Source: Boletus sp. NGJ
Lineage: Eukaryota; Basidiomycota; Agaricomycetes; Boletales; Boletaceae
Length of the DNA stretch: 64,000 nt
Assembly: GCA_019096195.1 (NCBI GenBank)
Contig: JAGTXK010000055.1
Span: forward strand, 2,108,001-2,172,000
Reading direction: 5' to 3'
The stretch's first letter is position 1. Every line of letters starts with the position of its first letter. A program made the position numbers and the translations under genes. Below, piece by piece: positions 23,619 through 35,826 of this stretch. Under the pieces are notes generated by a model, which made no database searches, was not told where the DNA came from, and saw only the letters and a program-made list of their open reading frames with translations.

Positions 23619-25277
23619 TAGTGACGAGGGCTCGTCAACGGCGAACGAGCTTATGCGTGAATGTGGATGTCCGCTCTCATACCGAGTTCGGGAGGGATAG
23701 TTGAGGTAAACATCACTCACCTATCGGTCACCTACGTGTGCGGGAGGTCGATGTGTGGACCAATTTCGTACTGATGAGGAGAGATCCAGGGTTTCATCGT
23801 TCGAGAACGCCAGATCCGTGGTTCACGATCATTCAGACAAATCGAGATACTGAAACGTTTTTTATGATTGGGGTGTCCGCCTATTGTCAGCATGCATGGT
23901 TCAAAGGCTTTCCACTGATATCGGAAATAGTGTTGAACCGGAAGTTGCCCTTTTAGAATGACGATATGATGGTGTTGGTTAGGGAGATGGTATGTAATCA
24001 ACCCTCAGCGTTGGACGGATTGACAGACTAACCCCAAGAGAATATCTTGCAACCCACAGACGATTCACGATTTAACATTCCTGCATTTCGCCAGCTTTGA
24101 AAGCAGCGGTATCACAGAGCATCTGTAAATTGGGTGACATGATCTTGACCCCATGGTGACTTGCGACGACAGTCCTTCCCCACTTTCACTTCAAACCGCT
24201 GTCGAACGGTTACAGGCAAGTTGTGTCTTGCCTCTCTGCGGACGATTTCCAGGTTCACTCAAATACTGTCGAAGCTACCATGTAAAAAGGACGTCAACAC
24301 CCAAAGCAAAACATGAGGGTGGACTCACGCCGAGAAAGTGGCGTACAACCTTCTATGATCACTGTTTTTCGAAGGCCAATTGGCAATGACCGCTTGTGCG
24401 TGCAGGTCGTGGACTCCCGGGTTCATTTGGATGATTCTCCGCTGGTATATATGGTCCGCCTCGGTGAAAACCAACTGGAACGCACGTCAGCCAAGGGTTT
24501 TGGCATCAGTTGGACTCGACAACAGTGGCGTGTCGACGTACTAGCAGATGAAGGCTGCATAGCCAACTCTAAGAATTACCATCGATCCCGCCGTCGTAAA
24601 CTGATCGCCTAGGGGGCCATCCAGGTCAGCAAAGACGGTACTTTTCATCTTCACCATGAGTATTAAGCCCGCATCCGAGGGTTACCAGCTGCCAGACATT
24701 CCTGCTCCGTCAAGGAGGGTGCCGCACTGAATTTAGTTCCCAAACGGTATGGTTGAAAGAATGACAGGAGACGCCGCTCCGTTCGCCTCGCGAGGCTGCT
24801 CAAAGGTAGGTATGTACCTAACTGCGTTCGCTGCAACATCGAAACTCGAGTAAGTACCCACGTGCCGGCGATCGACCCCACGAGGCTAAACAGATCTGAC
24901 CCTTTGGGGGACAGCTGTTCCCAGGGTGATGGATGTCGATGAGTCAGGAAAAACGAAAGAAAATGCTACCTGACCTTGCGTAGTGTTCTGATGGGATATG
25001 ACGCGACCGAATGAGGGATATGATCGCAACTTCCACACTTCCAGCGGTACAGATGCATCTTTCTCTATGTACAGTCTGGCGAACAATGGTTAAAGATATG
25101 CTCTGTCGAGGTGTAATACATAAATTTGTCAACGAGCATAAAGCTTCGGAGAGAAATGATCACAACACCGTGGCATGTATAACTTGAAGGCATTTAGGAT
25201 TCAGTACTCACTGCTTGATCATAAATGGATAGCGCGTGATTCTTTGTTGCGCTAGGTTCCAAGGGAACGTGTATAAC
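23619..25277. other. 1.66 kb interval without a confident gene
   Basis: Lies upstream of the laccase and of the small gene at 25278. The laccase promoter must be in the right-hand flank of 23618. Possible minus-strand coding pieces exist: 24886-25086 (containing VPLEVWKLRSYPSFG) and, after an intron-like gap, a frame reading VRYIPTFEQPREANGAASPV (about 24755-24845). They are bounded by usable GT and AG signals, but I could not join them to a recognised protein. On the plus strand 24313-24612 is open for 99 codons without a family match. Confidence 0.35.
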
Positions 25278-25530
25278 ATGGCATCTCTGGACGCCGCTCA
25301 GGCTTCTGACAGGAGATCATCATCGGAGTCGTGGCGCAAAGAACACGACAACTCTACCATTGGTGCCCTGACGCAGATGAAATCCGATCCAGCGCACACT
25401 GGAGTAAGGTATCGAGCGGCGGTTGGGCCCGCATAACTCTCGGAGGCAAACTGATGACCAGAGACTTGAAAGGAAGAACATGTCCTCCGTCGACGCTCCG
25501 GCCCGCCTGGACTATGACTTAGGGAGCTGA
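25278..25530 (+). CDS. Small two-exon protein, 64 residues, unknown
   Basis: Exon 1 25278-25403 (42 codons, starting MASLDAAQASDRRSSSESW) and exon 2 25462-25530 join exactly in phase 0 through a 58-base intron with GTAAGG donor, CTGAT branch-like site 10 bases before the end, and CAG acceptor. The second exon reads RLERKNMSSVDAPARLDYDL and ends at TGA. The product is hydrophilic, rich in Ser, Asp and Lys, with no signal peptide or membrane segment, as in small stress-related or intrinsically disordered fungal peptides. The consistent intron is the main support. I do not recognise a family. It sits alone between the laccase and the F-box gene. Confidence 0.45.
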
Positions 25531-25794
25531 GGACAAGTGCAGTGCAGAGTTTGACATTGTTTCAGAAGTTGGCAGCTGGCAGCAAGTGTCGCAGTAGTCA
25601 ATGGCACGCATTGGAGGATGTGAGACTTGTGCCAGGCCAGGATCCGCTTACTTGATCAGTAGTGGACGAGTTCACAACATTCAACTTTGACTGTCATTGG
25701 GAAAGTAAGATATCATGTTACTACATACTTGAGAATTATAAGATGATAATCCAAGAACATGCGTGTAAAAAGTGGAAACTCATACTACAAAAAT

Positions 25795-27163
25795 TCACCC
25801 AACTTGAAATAGCCCGTTACCAGTCGTCCAGGACCACGGCGCACTCACTCGACGAGATGAGATCTTGAAATGCCTCAGGGACGTCCATTTCAAAGGATCA
25901 ATCATATCATGCACCTCAGGGGTGAGATCCCGCCAGCCGAGAATTAAATTCAACTGGAGGGTGTCAACTCCTGCGTCAGCCAACGTCCGAACTGCGTGCA
26001 GGAACGACTCGAGATCAGGCTGATCATGACATGGCAGAGGATGTTGTATTTTGAACGTTCTGAACACGCCCCGATACTTGTCCGCGAGGAGCATGAGGAG
26101 CTGGGTATACTGATTCAAGATGTCTCCGCTACGTTCACTTTGGGAAGCAATCGCCAACTCCTGGAGTACAGGACTTGAGAGTAGCCGAATAAACTCGATG
26201 GCGTGGGTTGGAGAACCATCAATAGTTAGTTTCCTCAGCGAGGGGAAGACGGGGGATATTGGCTGGAGACGAGGATCCGGCCAGCGTACAAAACGTAGAT
26301 CAAGCTCCCACACGGTGGATGCGGAGAGTGCATGACAGTATTTGTGCAGGACGTTTGGGCAAAGGGGGCTGGGTTTGATAGCGATTTTTTGCAGTTGTTG
26401 AAAGGGAAGTGGAGTAAGGCTCTGCAAGGGTTCCTTTGGGCTCCCCTCGAAATGGATATGTTCAATAAGGGGGGCATCCAGAAACAACCGATTCATGACC
26501 AAACTCCAGAGAACAGTTTCAATCTGTGGAGCCATAGTGTTGGTCCAGCTAAACGTGACAGAGCGAAGAGACGAAGGAAACATCCTCAGGTGTGGGTTGG
26601 AAACACTTTTCGCGTGAAATGCCAAGGTGGTAAGGTTCGGGAAGAGCTCAACGTTTGGACGTATATCGGTGAGTTGCTTGTAAATAGAGGAGTACACGCG
26701 GTGGGGGTTCATGGTAACAGTTTTGACGTATAAACGACGAGCCCTTCGAGCGTAATTGTCGAACGTCGCCCAATTTTCCGGAAGTAGACTCGAGACCATG
26801 AGGTGGTCATATTGAAAGAACGAACTTTCCTGTGAACAAGTAATATAACGTCAGGTCTAGACGAACACTACTCAGACCGTCCAAACATACATCGAGGGTC
26901 AACTCCTTCGGCAACAGGGAGATGAAGGGTTCCAGGGAGTCATTAAGTGCCCATAGACGGTCAAGTGCTGGCTCAGCAATGGTTTTGCAAGTGAAGGCGA
27001 GGTGGCTTATACTACGCTTGTCGTTGACGAGCTCGTCCAGGATCATCTCCAAGACGTCGGTGATGTAAAGAGCACGATTTGGGGTAACACAAGCATGGTT
27101 TGCTAGGGAGCTGAGGTGAGATGTAGGTTCCTTTGGGATGATGGACATGACAGCGAGAGCCAA
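25795..27163 (-). CDS. F-box protein with leucine-rich-like C-terminal region
   Basis: Likely substrate receptor of an SCF ubiquitin ligase, of the type much expanded in Agaricomycetes. Exon 1 (about 26892-27163) carries the F-box region: ALYITDVLEMILDELVNDKR, SISHLAFTCKTIAEPALDRL and W at the expected end. One intron (GTATGT donor, CACAG acceptor, about 26830-26891) leads to a long exon with diverged leucine-rich repeats: FPNLTTLAFHAKSV, PSSLRSVTF, APLIEHIHFEG, FPSLRKLTIDGSPTHAIEFI, PVLQELAIAS and VDTLQLNLILGW, ending GLFQVG at 25795. Start 27163 or the Met five codons later are both possible. The substrate is unknown. Codons and introns look like the neighbours, with no sign of decay. Confidence 0.82.
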
Positions 27164-27518
27164 CCCTGTTTCTGGGCCCGTCCAGCCCCGCCGAGGAGCG
27201 TATCATGATGAAACTTGACGTAAGGGGCAACGCGATCTACCGAGGAGGTCTGCGGGTGCTGCGGTCTCCTCGAAAAGCAACCTGCTGGTCATTCTGGTGA
27301 ATGCAGTCAGTCTGAGAGAGGCTCATTGTTTACCATGTTCGAGTCCAAGTCCAACTTAAACCACGCAGACCAATGTCAGTTGGCTGTCAGGGTGAGGATT
27401 TCGCGGGCTTGGGTCGGTGGCTGTGCTCGCAGCTCTAATCGCGTGTTTCTGCCTGCGCAAAGGCTGCGCGTGTTCTCCTTGTCCTTTTGCTTTCATATCA
27501 CCGTCTACGTCGTCCACC
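27164..27518. promoter_or_regulatory. Shared upstream region of the F-box gene and VPS1
   Basis: 355 bases between divergent start codons. Pyrimidine-rich stretches precede the VPS1 ATG, as is usual near fungal transcription starts. No TATA box recognised. Confidence 0.35.
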
Positions 27519-30228
27519 ATGTCCACGGGCTTTGGTCAAGAAATCGTATCTGTTGTGAACAAACTTCAAGATGTATTCAGCACAGTTGGATCATCAGGAT
27601 CCCAAATAGACCTTCCGCAAATCTGCGTGCTTGGCAGTCAAAGTAGCGGCAAGAGTAGTGTACTCGAGGTGTGCAGCGCCGTCTACTGCGCGAGGTCAAA
27701 TAATTCATCATTTTCACCCTTTCAAGAACATCGTTGGACGAGATTTTTTGCCCCGCGGTACCGGTATCGTGACTCGGCGACCACTCGTGCTGCAGCTCAT
27801 CCACCGCCCTGCCATCCCACCACAAGCGAATGGTCTTTCATGTACGTCTCAAATTGAAACTCGAAGCTTCTATGATCTCAAAAACTACCTTCCGAAGCGC
27901 AACTTTCAGGTTCAGACCAGCAAGCCAATGAAGCGGAATGGGGAGAATTTTTGCATCTGCCTGGCGAGAAATTCTATGACTTCAACAAAATTCGTGCAGA
28001 GATCGTCCGTGACACAGAGTCAAAGACGGGTCGCAACGCTGGTATTTCCCCACAGCCCATCAACCTGCGCATATTCTCGCCCAACGTGCTGACACTTACC
28101 CTCGTCGACTTGCCTGGTCTGACAAAGGTACCTGTCGGAGACCAACCCAAAGACATCGAAAAGCAAATCAAGGAGATGCTTTTGAAGTACATAGCGCGAC
28201 CCGCTTGTATAATCCTTGCTGTCACAGCGGCAAACACCGACTTGGCAAACTCGGATGGTCTCAAGTTGGCTCGCGAGGTTGATCCGGATGGTACTCGCAC
28301 AATTGGTGTTCTTACGAAGGTTGACTTGATGTATGTTGTTCGGATCACTCGTATGGCAGAAGTCTCATTGCTATGTCCAGGGACCAAGGGACAGATGTCG
28401 TCGACATCCTTGCTGGCCGCGTCATTCCACTCAGACTTGGTTATGTACCAGTTGTGAACCGTGGGCAACGAGACATTGACACTTCCAAGACTATCAATGC
28501 TGCTCTGGAAGCAGAGCGCAATTTCTTTGAGACGCACCCTTCCTACAAAGGCAAATCCCAGTATTGCGGGACTCCTTTCCTTGCCCGCAAGCTAAATATG
28601 GTCTGTTCACGGTTGTTACTCCCTCCATATCACCGGTTCATAAATTATCTCAGATCCTCATGCAACACATTCGCAACACCCTCCCTGACATCAAAGCACG
28701 TATCACGCAGCAGCTTCAAAAGTACACCGCTGAACTTACAAGCCTTGGTGGACCACTGGGCGATGGTTCAGGAGGCAACGTCGTTCTTGCTGTCATCACC
28801 GAATTCACGAACGAATTTCGCACTGTGATTGATGGTAACACAAATGATTTATCTTTGAACGAACTCAGTGGAGGCGCCCGGATCAGCTTTGTATTCCACG
28901 AATTGTTCAACAATGGTGTGAAGAACATTGATCCGTTCGATCAAGTAAAGGATGGTGATATCAGGACGATTCTGTACAACTCCTCCGTAAGTGGCCGCTA
29001 TGGACACTTAATTATACGGCATTTAAATCGCGCGTAGGGTTCAACGCCATCTCTGTTTGTTGGTACCCAAGCCTTCGAGGTCATTGTCAAGCAGCAAATC
29101 AAACGACTGGAAGAACCAGGCTTGAAATGTTGTCAACTGGTATACGACGAGCTCATCCGAATTCTTGGACAACTACTCCAGAAGATCGTATGTCCTTGTT
29201 TTCGGACGCAGGACAGGCTGACCATATATTCGTATATAGCAAGCATTCAGGCGCTTCCCTGCTCTCAGAGAACGATTCAACGCTGTTGTTGTGAACTTTT
29301 TCAAGGACGCCATGAACCCAACGACTAGGCTTGTGACTGATATGGTCTCGTGCGTACGATTCCACTAGTTCGCAGAGAGTTCAGACGCAGTGAGCTATAA
29401 CTTTATTTCAGTATGCAGGCATGCTACGTCAACACAACTCATCCCGACTTTCTCGGTGGCCATAAGGCAACTTATTTTCGAGCAGATTCAACTCGCACGT
29501 CACTAACTCCATTCACTTTGGCAGGCCATGGGCATAGTCCAGGATCGTCTCAATGCCAACAAACCCCCTCCACCCGCAGCTGATCCGAAGAGCGGCAAGC
29601 TTGCAGCAGGCCAAATAAATGGCGGTCGTGACCTCGATGTCGACCCCAAGAAGGATGAGCCAAGCTTCTTTGGTTCATTTTTCTCGACGGCGAGGAAAGG
29701 ACAACCGAAGAAAGCAGGCCCAGTTATGGAATCGGTAAGTAAGCACTGTCCGAGATGACGGGTGCTTGACTCAGTCAACATCCGTTGAACTCGTAGCCAC
29801 CTGCAATAATCAGACCCCAATCGGCACTGAGCGAACGAGAGACCATGGAGACTGAGGTTATCAGTGAGTCGCCCACTACAACCCTGGGGGCCATACTCAA
29901 AGGGTATATTGCCGTAGAACTCCTCATCCACTCCTATTTCAACATAGTAAAGCGGGAGATGATCGATATGGTCCCAAAAGCGATCGTGCTCACGCTCGTG
30001 AACCACTCCAAGGAGAATCTGCAACGGGAATTGTTGCAAGAACTTTACAAGCCTGACGTCCTAGACGAGCTGATGAAGGAGAGCGAGTTCGTGGTGAACA
30101 GGAGGAAGGAGGTCGTGAGCATGGTGACCGCACTGAACAAGGCCGAGGAGTACGTCCTGGACTCACCTACTTCCGATTGGAGAATTGATTGTTTGCATCT
30201 TCCTCCTAGGATCGTCGCTGGTGTCTAG
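27519..30228 (+). CDS. VPS1: VPS1, dynamin-like GTPase of vacuolar/endosomal sorting
   Basis: Large GTPase that severs membranes in Golgi-to-endosome traffic and peroxisome division. ATG at 27519 sits in CCACCATG. GTPase motifs: P-loop [12 protein letters not shown], switch region [38 protein letters not shown], and TKVD in VLTKVDLM. Then [20 protein letters not shown], a stalk region ([20 protein letters not shown]), a low-complexity insert with [19 protein letters not shown] typical of Vps1 insert B in place of a PH domain, and the [23 protein letters not shown] to [17 protein letters not shown], ending at 30228. The last junction uses GTACGT and CTAG. About ten introns, all canonical. The lack of PH and Pro-rich domains separates it from animal dynamin; Dnm1 is less likely given the insert. 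Confidence 0.93.
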
Positions 30229-30824
30229 ATGTGTGTGCATGGTGCTTTCGTGTCTTGGGTTAGTGTAATACCCTTCTGCATACATGCCTCGTACTTGGTG
30301 TGTGGTTAGATCATTTATTCATCTCTTCATCATGATCCCAGTCGAACGACGGCGGCACCCTGCGGGATAGTGGCTGGTGCACGGGATCAGTCTTACGACA
30401 GGCAGCACTCTCACCCCTAAAACTGAGCACGTGTCTCTCTTACAAAACAATTACCCGAAGGCGCCTAGCAACACGCCCTGTCAAGTTGTAGTGATCGTCC
30501 GCCGCAGCAGGGAGTGAATGGCCGTCTTGCGTATTACATGTTTGCAGGATATTGTCGCATCAAGACTGTGTATCATCCGACTTGTCTACTATGTACGATT
30601 TTGTGGAGGGCCGGCCTACCTCGTGCAGTGTCTGAACGTGTTCACTAGCGACGCCACGAATGATCGTAAGCAGATGACCCTCTTGATTCGGAAAATGACC
30701 GGGGGCATGTCATCAGGGCCGTCAGCGAAAGATACATAAGCGAGTATGAGACTGTATCCCCCTCCTATTTCCTCCCCCCAACCGTCCTCGTCACAACCAC
30801 AGTTCACACCAAGTACTGTCCACC
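30229..30824. other. Intergenic region upstream of the membrane protein gene
   Basis: 596 bases, VPS1 3' untranslated region followed by the promoter of the next gene. The last 70 bases before the ATG at 30825 are pyrimidine-rich (CCCCCTCCTATTTCCTCCCC). No further gene seen. Confidence 0.4.
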
Positions 30825-31962
30825 ATGTCTGAAGGCTCCTGGACGGATGACATTTTGCTCAAGGTTCGTTTCATGGCCATCCTTGCCAGAATTCCAGCCC
30901 ATACATCCTCTTCCAGCTCCTCAACATCGTGGTGTACTTCACCTTCCTTGGTTCCAACATCTACACTATCGCAGCCCCACATGACATCTACTACTCTGGC
31001 AAAGAAACATATTTCACTCCTGCTCCTTGGACTTTCTTGATTTGGTGGGTCTATTTACCCCCCTTGTGTTGCCGCCTTTTCATTCGTTGGGCAGGACCCT
31101 CATCCACCTGCTGCTTCTCGGAACCATTGTCTACCAATTCACCGCGGCCGGGAAGAAGGTCGTTATTGACGGCATCTCATGGCGCTTTGCCTTGCTCGGT
31201 GTCCTAAATGCAATTTACGTCAACCTTTGGGCGACGCACCACTACGTCGTGGCCTTTATCTTCGCGCTCTTCGTCAGCAGCACTGTAACGGTGAGTTTCT
31301 TGCCTGCTCGCGTACTTTCCGTCTTCCATTCTTCATCTCGCGCGAGGCGCCGGCATTTTTGATGCCGCGCATACTTTGGTTACATCACGTTTGGCGGACA
31401 TGATCACAAGTTGCTAACCCGCTTGCAAACTCTGGTCAGCACATCTACTACATCGTCAAGAAGCACCATGCGCCGTTGAACACGGGTGATGAGATATTCG
31501 TGCATCTTCCTTTCTCACTCTGGCACGGATGGACCACCGTTTTGGTAGTTCTCACTGCCTTTGAAGCTTTCGGCGTCAATGCGGTCAGCGAAACTGCCGG
31601 TGTCTGGACCAAGGTTTTCGTGTTCCTTGCCCTGTAAGTCACCTGCATACCTGCCAATACCCAGCCGCAGCTCACTCATGTGGTGCGCCCTGTTGCGCAG
31701 CTTCTTCCTCGAAGGCACCGCCGCAGCTTACGCTTTCACCTCTGTCGAGGGTGACTTGCCCGCATCTATCGCCATCATGTGGTCCCTCTTCGGTGTCTTC
31801 GCTGAGCAGAAGGACCCCTTTGTGCACTGGAGTTCTCTCGCCTTCGCTGTCTTGAGCGCGTTCTGCGTGGTCAAGGGCATCTGGGGAATGTACAGGAGGT
31901 TCACGACCACTGTGGTTCTTATTGAAGATGAGGAGCGTGGTCCCCTGCTCGGTGGGCGGTGA
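30825..31962 (+). CDS. Multi-pass membrane protein of unknown function
   Basis: Fungal integral membrane protein with about six or seven helices. Exons join in frame: [13 protein letters not shown], then [71 protein letters not shown] with [79 protein letters not shown] and [20 protein letters not shown], ending [12 protein letters not shown] in CCACCATG. The acidic, short N-terminus and the C-terminal ERGPLL (a possible acidic dileucine sorting signal) suggest an endomembrane or vacuolar location. No transporter signature recognised. Introns are about 30864-30889, 31046-31095, 31291-31439, and 31635-31700. Confidence 0.75.
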
Positions 31963-32539
31963 GCAAGTGATTCGCTTGGGATCCGGGATGAACGTTTTCC
32001 GGAGAGCCCACGATAATTGTTTTCATTTCTTGTTTTAAACACCGAGTTGGGTTTTGAGTTTTCACGAACAGTGTATGGATATAGCTTGTTCTCTTGTCTT
32101 TGTCTTGTATGGTAATTTACAATATATGTTGCCCTTTGCGTCCTTACTCAACAACGAATGCCAAGAGGTGAGGTAACGTTGATTACGGCGTGAGAAGACA
32201 ACAGATATAATTGGTATCTCTTTCTAGAACATTCGAATATACGACCTCGTCTCGTTCAGCCCCACAGACGATGTAGCCCTCAGGAAAGCGAGCGGAAGGT
32301 CGAATAAAAGTCAAGAGACGCATAGAAAATGCAAAAGAAAATCAAGAATAACAGTACATGGTGGAACAGACAAGAAAGCGATGACACAGCCTGGGTTCTA
32401 ATTGTAGTCATGAGCGGAGTTTGAAACAAGACTAATATATAAAGGGGGATGCTCTCCCGACGACTTGCCCCCATTTTCACCCACGCCTGTTTTCCCACGC
32501 TCTCTTAGACCCCGACCTCCACGTCAAATTTTTCAGAAA
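31963..32539. promoter_or_regulatory. TBP gene promoter with TATA box
   Basis: 577 bases between the membrane protein stop and the TBP start. TATATAAA at 32436-32443 lies about 97-104 bases before the ATG at 32540 and is followed by a pyrimidine-rich leader. This is one of the few clear TATA boxes in the window. Confidence 0.5.
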
Positions 32540-33652
32540 ATGTCGTTTGCACTCCCCGCCCGCCAGGTCACCTTTGGGAGGTCGGCCGCTCCCTATCAGC
32601 CCCAGCAGGCTTCGCAGGCTTCAAGTGGACTCGCCCTTCCTGGCCCCAGTTCTTTTAGCTTGCCTGGACCGTCGGGTCTCGCTTTACCGGGACCATCGCC
32701 GTTGTCGCAATCCCACACCCCACCGCCGGCAGCACCAGCTCCTCTCGCGTCTACGTCGCAGGCGAATGCAACCACGACGACGAACAAGGACGCTCCTTCC
32801 CCTACCCGTGCTGGTCCTTCGACGTCACCCGCTCCCGCTGTCCCTGCTACACCGGCGCCATTGACACTTGAGCAGCAGCACATCACCGCGGTGGAGGGCA
32901 TCGTCCCCACACTTCAAAACATTGTTGCGACTGTCAATCTTGATTGCCGGCTAGACCTTAAGACGATTGCCCTGCATGCGCGCAACGCAGAGTATAATCC
33001 AAAGGTTGGTATTACAACTTAAATTCGCATATTTGTGCACGCCAATGCGCTTTTTGCACATTAGCGTTTCGCCGCCGTCATCATGCGTATTCGCGAACCC
33101 AAGACCACCGCCCTCATCTTCGCATCGGGTAAGATGGTCGTCACGGGTGCGAAGAGCGAAGATGACTCGAGGCTGGCGTCGCGCAAATATGCTCGTATTG
33201 TGCAGAAGCTCGGCTTCGATGCCAAGTTCGCAGAGTTCAAGATCCAGAATATCGTTGGGAGCTGTGACGTCAAGTTCCCGATTAGATTAGAGGGACTTGC
33301 ATACAGCCACGGGCAATTCAGCAGCTATGAGCCTGAAGTATGTATCATTGCATTGGTCGCCGTGGACGAATATTAATCACTGGAGTAGCTCTTCCCCGGC
33401 CTCATCTACCGCATGCTCAAACCAAAGGTCGTCTTGTTGATCTTCGTCTCGGGAAAGATAGTTTTGACTGGTGCAAAGGTAAAGTTTAGTCCTTTATTCT
33501 CTTGCGTTTCTTGGCGAACCGTTTGCGTGTGGTCCACTAGCTCGAACTTTTGTTGACGCAATCACTTTCTTTTCATCATACAGGTTAGAGAAGAGATTTA
33601 CACGGCCTTCAACACTATTTACACGGTGCTGTGCGAGTTTCGGAAACCGTGA
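32540..33652 (+). CDS. SPT15: TATA-binding protein (TBP)
   Basis: General transcription factor that binds the TATA minor groove in TFIID, TFIIIB and SL1-like complexes. The C-terminal core is complete in two repeats: [60 protein letters not shown], then [40 protein letters not shown] and [20 protein letters not shown], ending LCEFRKP. The N-terminal extension of about 125 residues is Pro/Ser/Ala-rich with three copies of an LALPGPS-like unit, longer than in yeast and without a glutamine run. Introns lie at 33004-33063, 33338-33387 and 33480-33583. Highly conserved, clearly functional. Confidence 0.97.
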
Positions 33653-34102
33653 TATCGCCGACTGCACAACGGTGTTGCGTCTTGTCCTTTCCATTTACTT
33701 CCCACCAGTGGATCGCAAAGTGTTACACCGCTTGTCGATGACGACGCTCACTTGACAGATGGGCGTCATCCGTCATTGCACATGAGGCGGGCACACCAAA
33801 AATTTGTTACCAGTACCGAGGGTCATGGCCGGGGAGCAGACGTAGTGCACGGACATTTCCCATCCTTCCCTCCCTACTCAATAATCCGCATACGCGTACA
33901 ATTTAATTGACTTTCCTTTGCATGATATCATTATCAATGTTGACATTTGGCATTCATAAATAAAAGGTTTTCAAGTGTAGCTTGTGTAGAATTGTGAATT
34001 GAAGATTGTCAGGTTTGTCCGAGTCAGACACTCTGCGCTGCGATCTGGCGATAATCTGTCACTGATCTCTCACAGCCGAACGGTCGCGCAAAAAGCACTA
34101 CC
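33653..34102. other. Intergenic region between TBP and WRS1
   Basis: 450 bases. AT-rich part at 33895-34000 probably holds the end of the TBP transcript and the WRS1 promoter. No gene or repeat seen. Confidence 0.4.
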
Positions 34103-35826
34103 ATGTCCGACGCAGTGTCAAAGGATCCAGTAGATTCACTTGCCACAGCACTGGATGGGACGGCAATCTCATCGTGAGGCTCATGTCTGTGCGTCAGCGT
34201 GACACGTTAAACTTCTTCTTCTTCAGACCCCAACCCGACGGCGCCGATCCGTCTATGGCGCACGAGCAGGTCATCACCCCATGGGACGTCCAGGGCTCCG
34301 TCTCTGCGGACGGGAAGCAGCTCGGGATCGACTACGACAAGTTGATTGATCAATTTGGGACACGCCGCGTCGATGCTGCGTTGCTAGACCGATTCGAGAG
34401 ACTAACAGGGCACAAGCCTCATCCGCTCTTGCGAAGAGGAATGTTCTTTTCCCATCGGTTCGTCCCGTTGCATTCTTGGCATGTGGGTTCAACCTAGGAG
34501 CGCGATGTTGATGTTTTGCTTTTTGCGTAGGGAGTTTGACCGAATCTTGGATCGGTACGAGCAGGGGAAGCCGTTTTTCTTGTATACCGGTCGGGGACCG
34601 AGTAGTGATAGCATTCATATGGGGCACATGATCCCGTTCGTTTTTACAAAGTGGGTCTCCTCGTGCTGCCTCGTCCTCCGATCTCATCCCAGCACAGGTG
34701 GTTACAGGATGTCTTTGACGTGCCGCTGGTCATCCAATTAACAGGTGAGTCCCGCTCTCGCCCAAGGATCAAGGCTGAGTTACTCCTCTGGTACAGACGA
34801 CGAGAAATTCTTGTTCAAGCACGAGCTAAAGATAGAGGATGTACGGAGGTTCTGTCGAAGCAATGCAAAAGACGTTATCGCCTTTGGCTTCGATCTCAAG
34901 AAAACGTTCATATTCAGCGACCTTGACTTTGTCGGCGGCGTTTTCTACCACAACGTCGTCAAGATATCCCGTCAAATTTCCTATAATCAGTCAAAGGCTA
35001 CGTTCGGTTTCAACGAATCGTGCGTTCGGATCGTCCTTGCGTCCTAAAGAGTGTTTCTGGGGGCTAAAACGTCATCGTTTCGGCAGAGACAACATCGGCA
35101 AAATACACTTTTGTTCCATTCAAGCCGCACCCTCGTTCTCCAACTCCTTCCCCCAAATCTTTGGCGAAGTGAGCAATATCCCCTGCCTGATTCCCTGCGC
35201 TATCGACCAGGACCCTTACTTCCGACTGACGCGAGACGTCGCCCAAAAACTCAAGTACCCCAAACCCGCACTCATCCACTCGCGATTCTTCCCCGCCCTC
35301 CAAGGACCTCAGACGAAAATGAGCGCCTCGGATCCCAACTCGAGTATATTTATGAGCGATACCCCGAACCAAATCAAGAACAAGATTAATAGACATGGGT
35401 TCTCCGGCGGGCGGGAGACGGAAGAGGAGCATAGAAAGTACGGAGGCGACACGGAAGTGGATATTGCGTACCAGTATCTGAGCTTCCTTTTGGATGACGA
35501 CGAAGAGTTGAGGACGCTTGGAGAGGTGAGATTGGAATCTGTGTTGGACGAACTTCGTGTTTCTGAACTGACGGGATGATCGCTTTGCTAGGATTATCGC
35601 GCAGGCCGACTGCTCACTGGACAATTGAAGGCGAGGTGTATTCAGATGCTCCAGGAGTTCGTCAAAGACTTCCAAGAGGTGTGCACACCCTGTCCTGGTC
35701 GGATCTCTTGACTGATACTCATAAATGTCGCAGAGAAAGGCCAAGATCACAGAGGCAGACGTGGACGCCTTCATGGACGCCACCCGTAAGATCGACCCGG
35801 GCCTCAACAAGCCACCACGTCCCTAA
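34103..35826 (+). CDS. WRS1: Cytoplasmic tryptophanyl-tRNA synthetase
   Basis: Class I synthetase that charges tRNA-Trp in the cytosol. Start [19 protein letters not shown] at 34103. Conserved stretches: [60 protein letters not shown] with the HIGH-type signature [64 protein letters not shown] with [12 protein letters not shown], and the KMSKS-type loop [15 protein letters not shown]. The C-terminus [20 protein letters not shown] ends KPPRP at TAA 35824. The length and the Trp-binding region match eukaryotic cytosolic enzymes; there is no mitochondrial leader. About six introns, canonical. It converges with the LOG gene, with 210 bases between stops. Confidence 0.95.

Noticed and set aside
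24313-24612. A 99-codon plus-strand open frame
   Set aside because: No recognisable domain, no splice partner and no promoter-like start; kept only as part of the unexplained interval.
27974-28537. A 187-codon open frame on the minus strand
   Set aside because: Lies entirely opposite the conserved GTPase domain of VPS1.
35064-35810. A 248-codon open frame on the minus strand
   Set aside because: It is the complement of well-conserved WRS1 exons and has no domain of its own.
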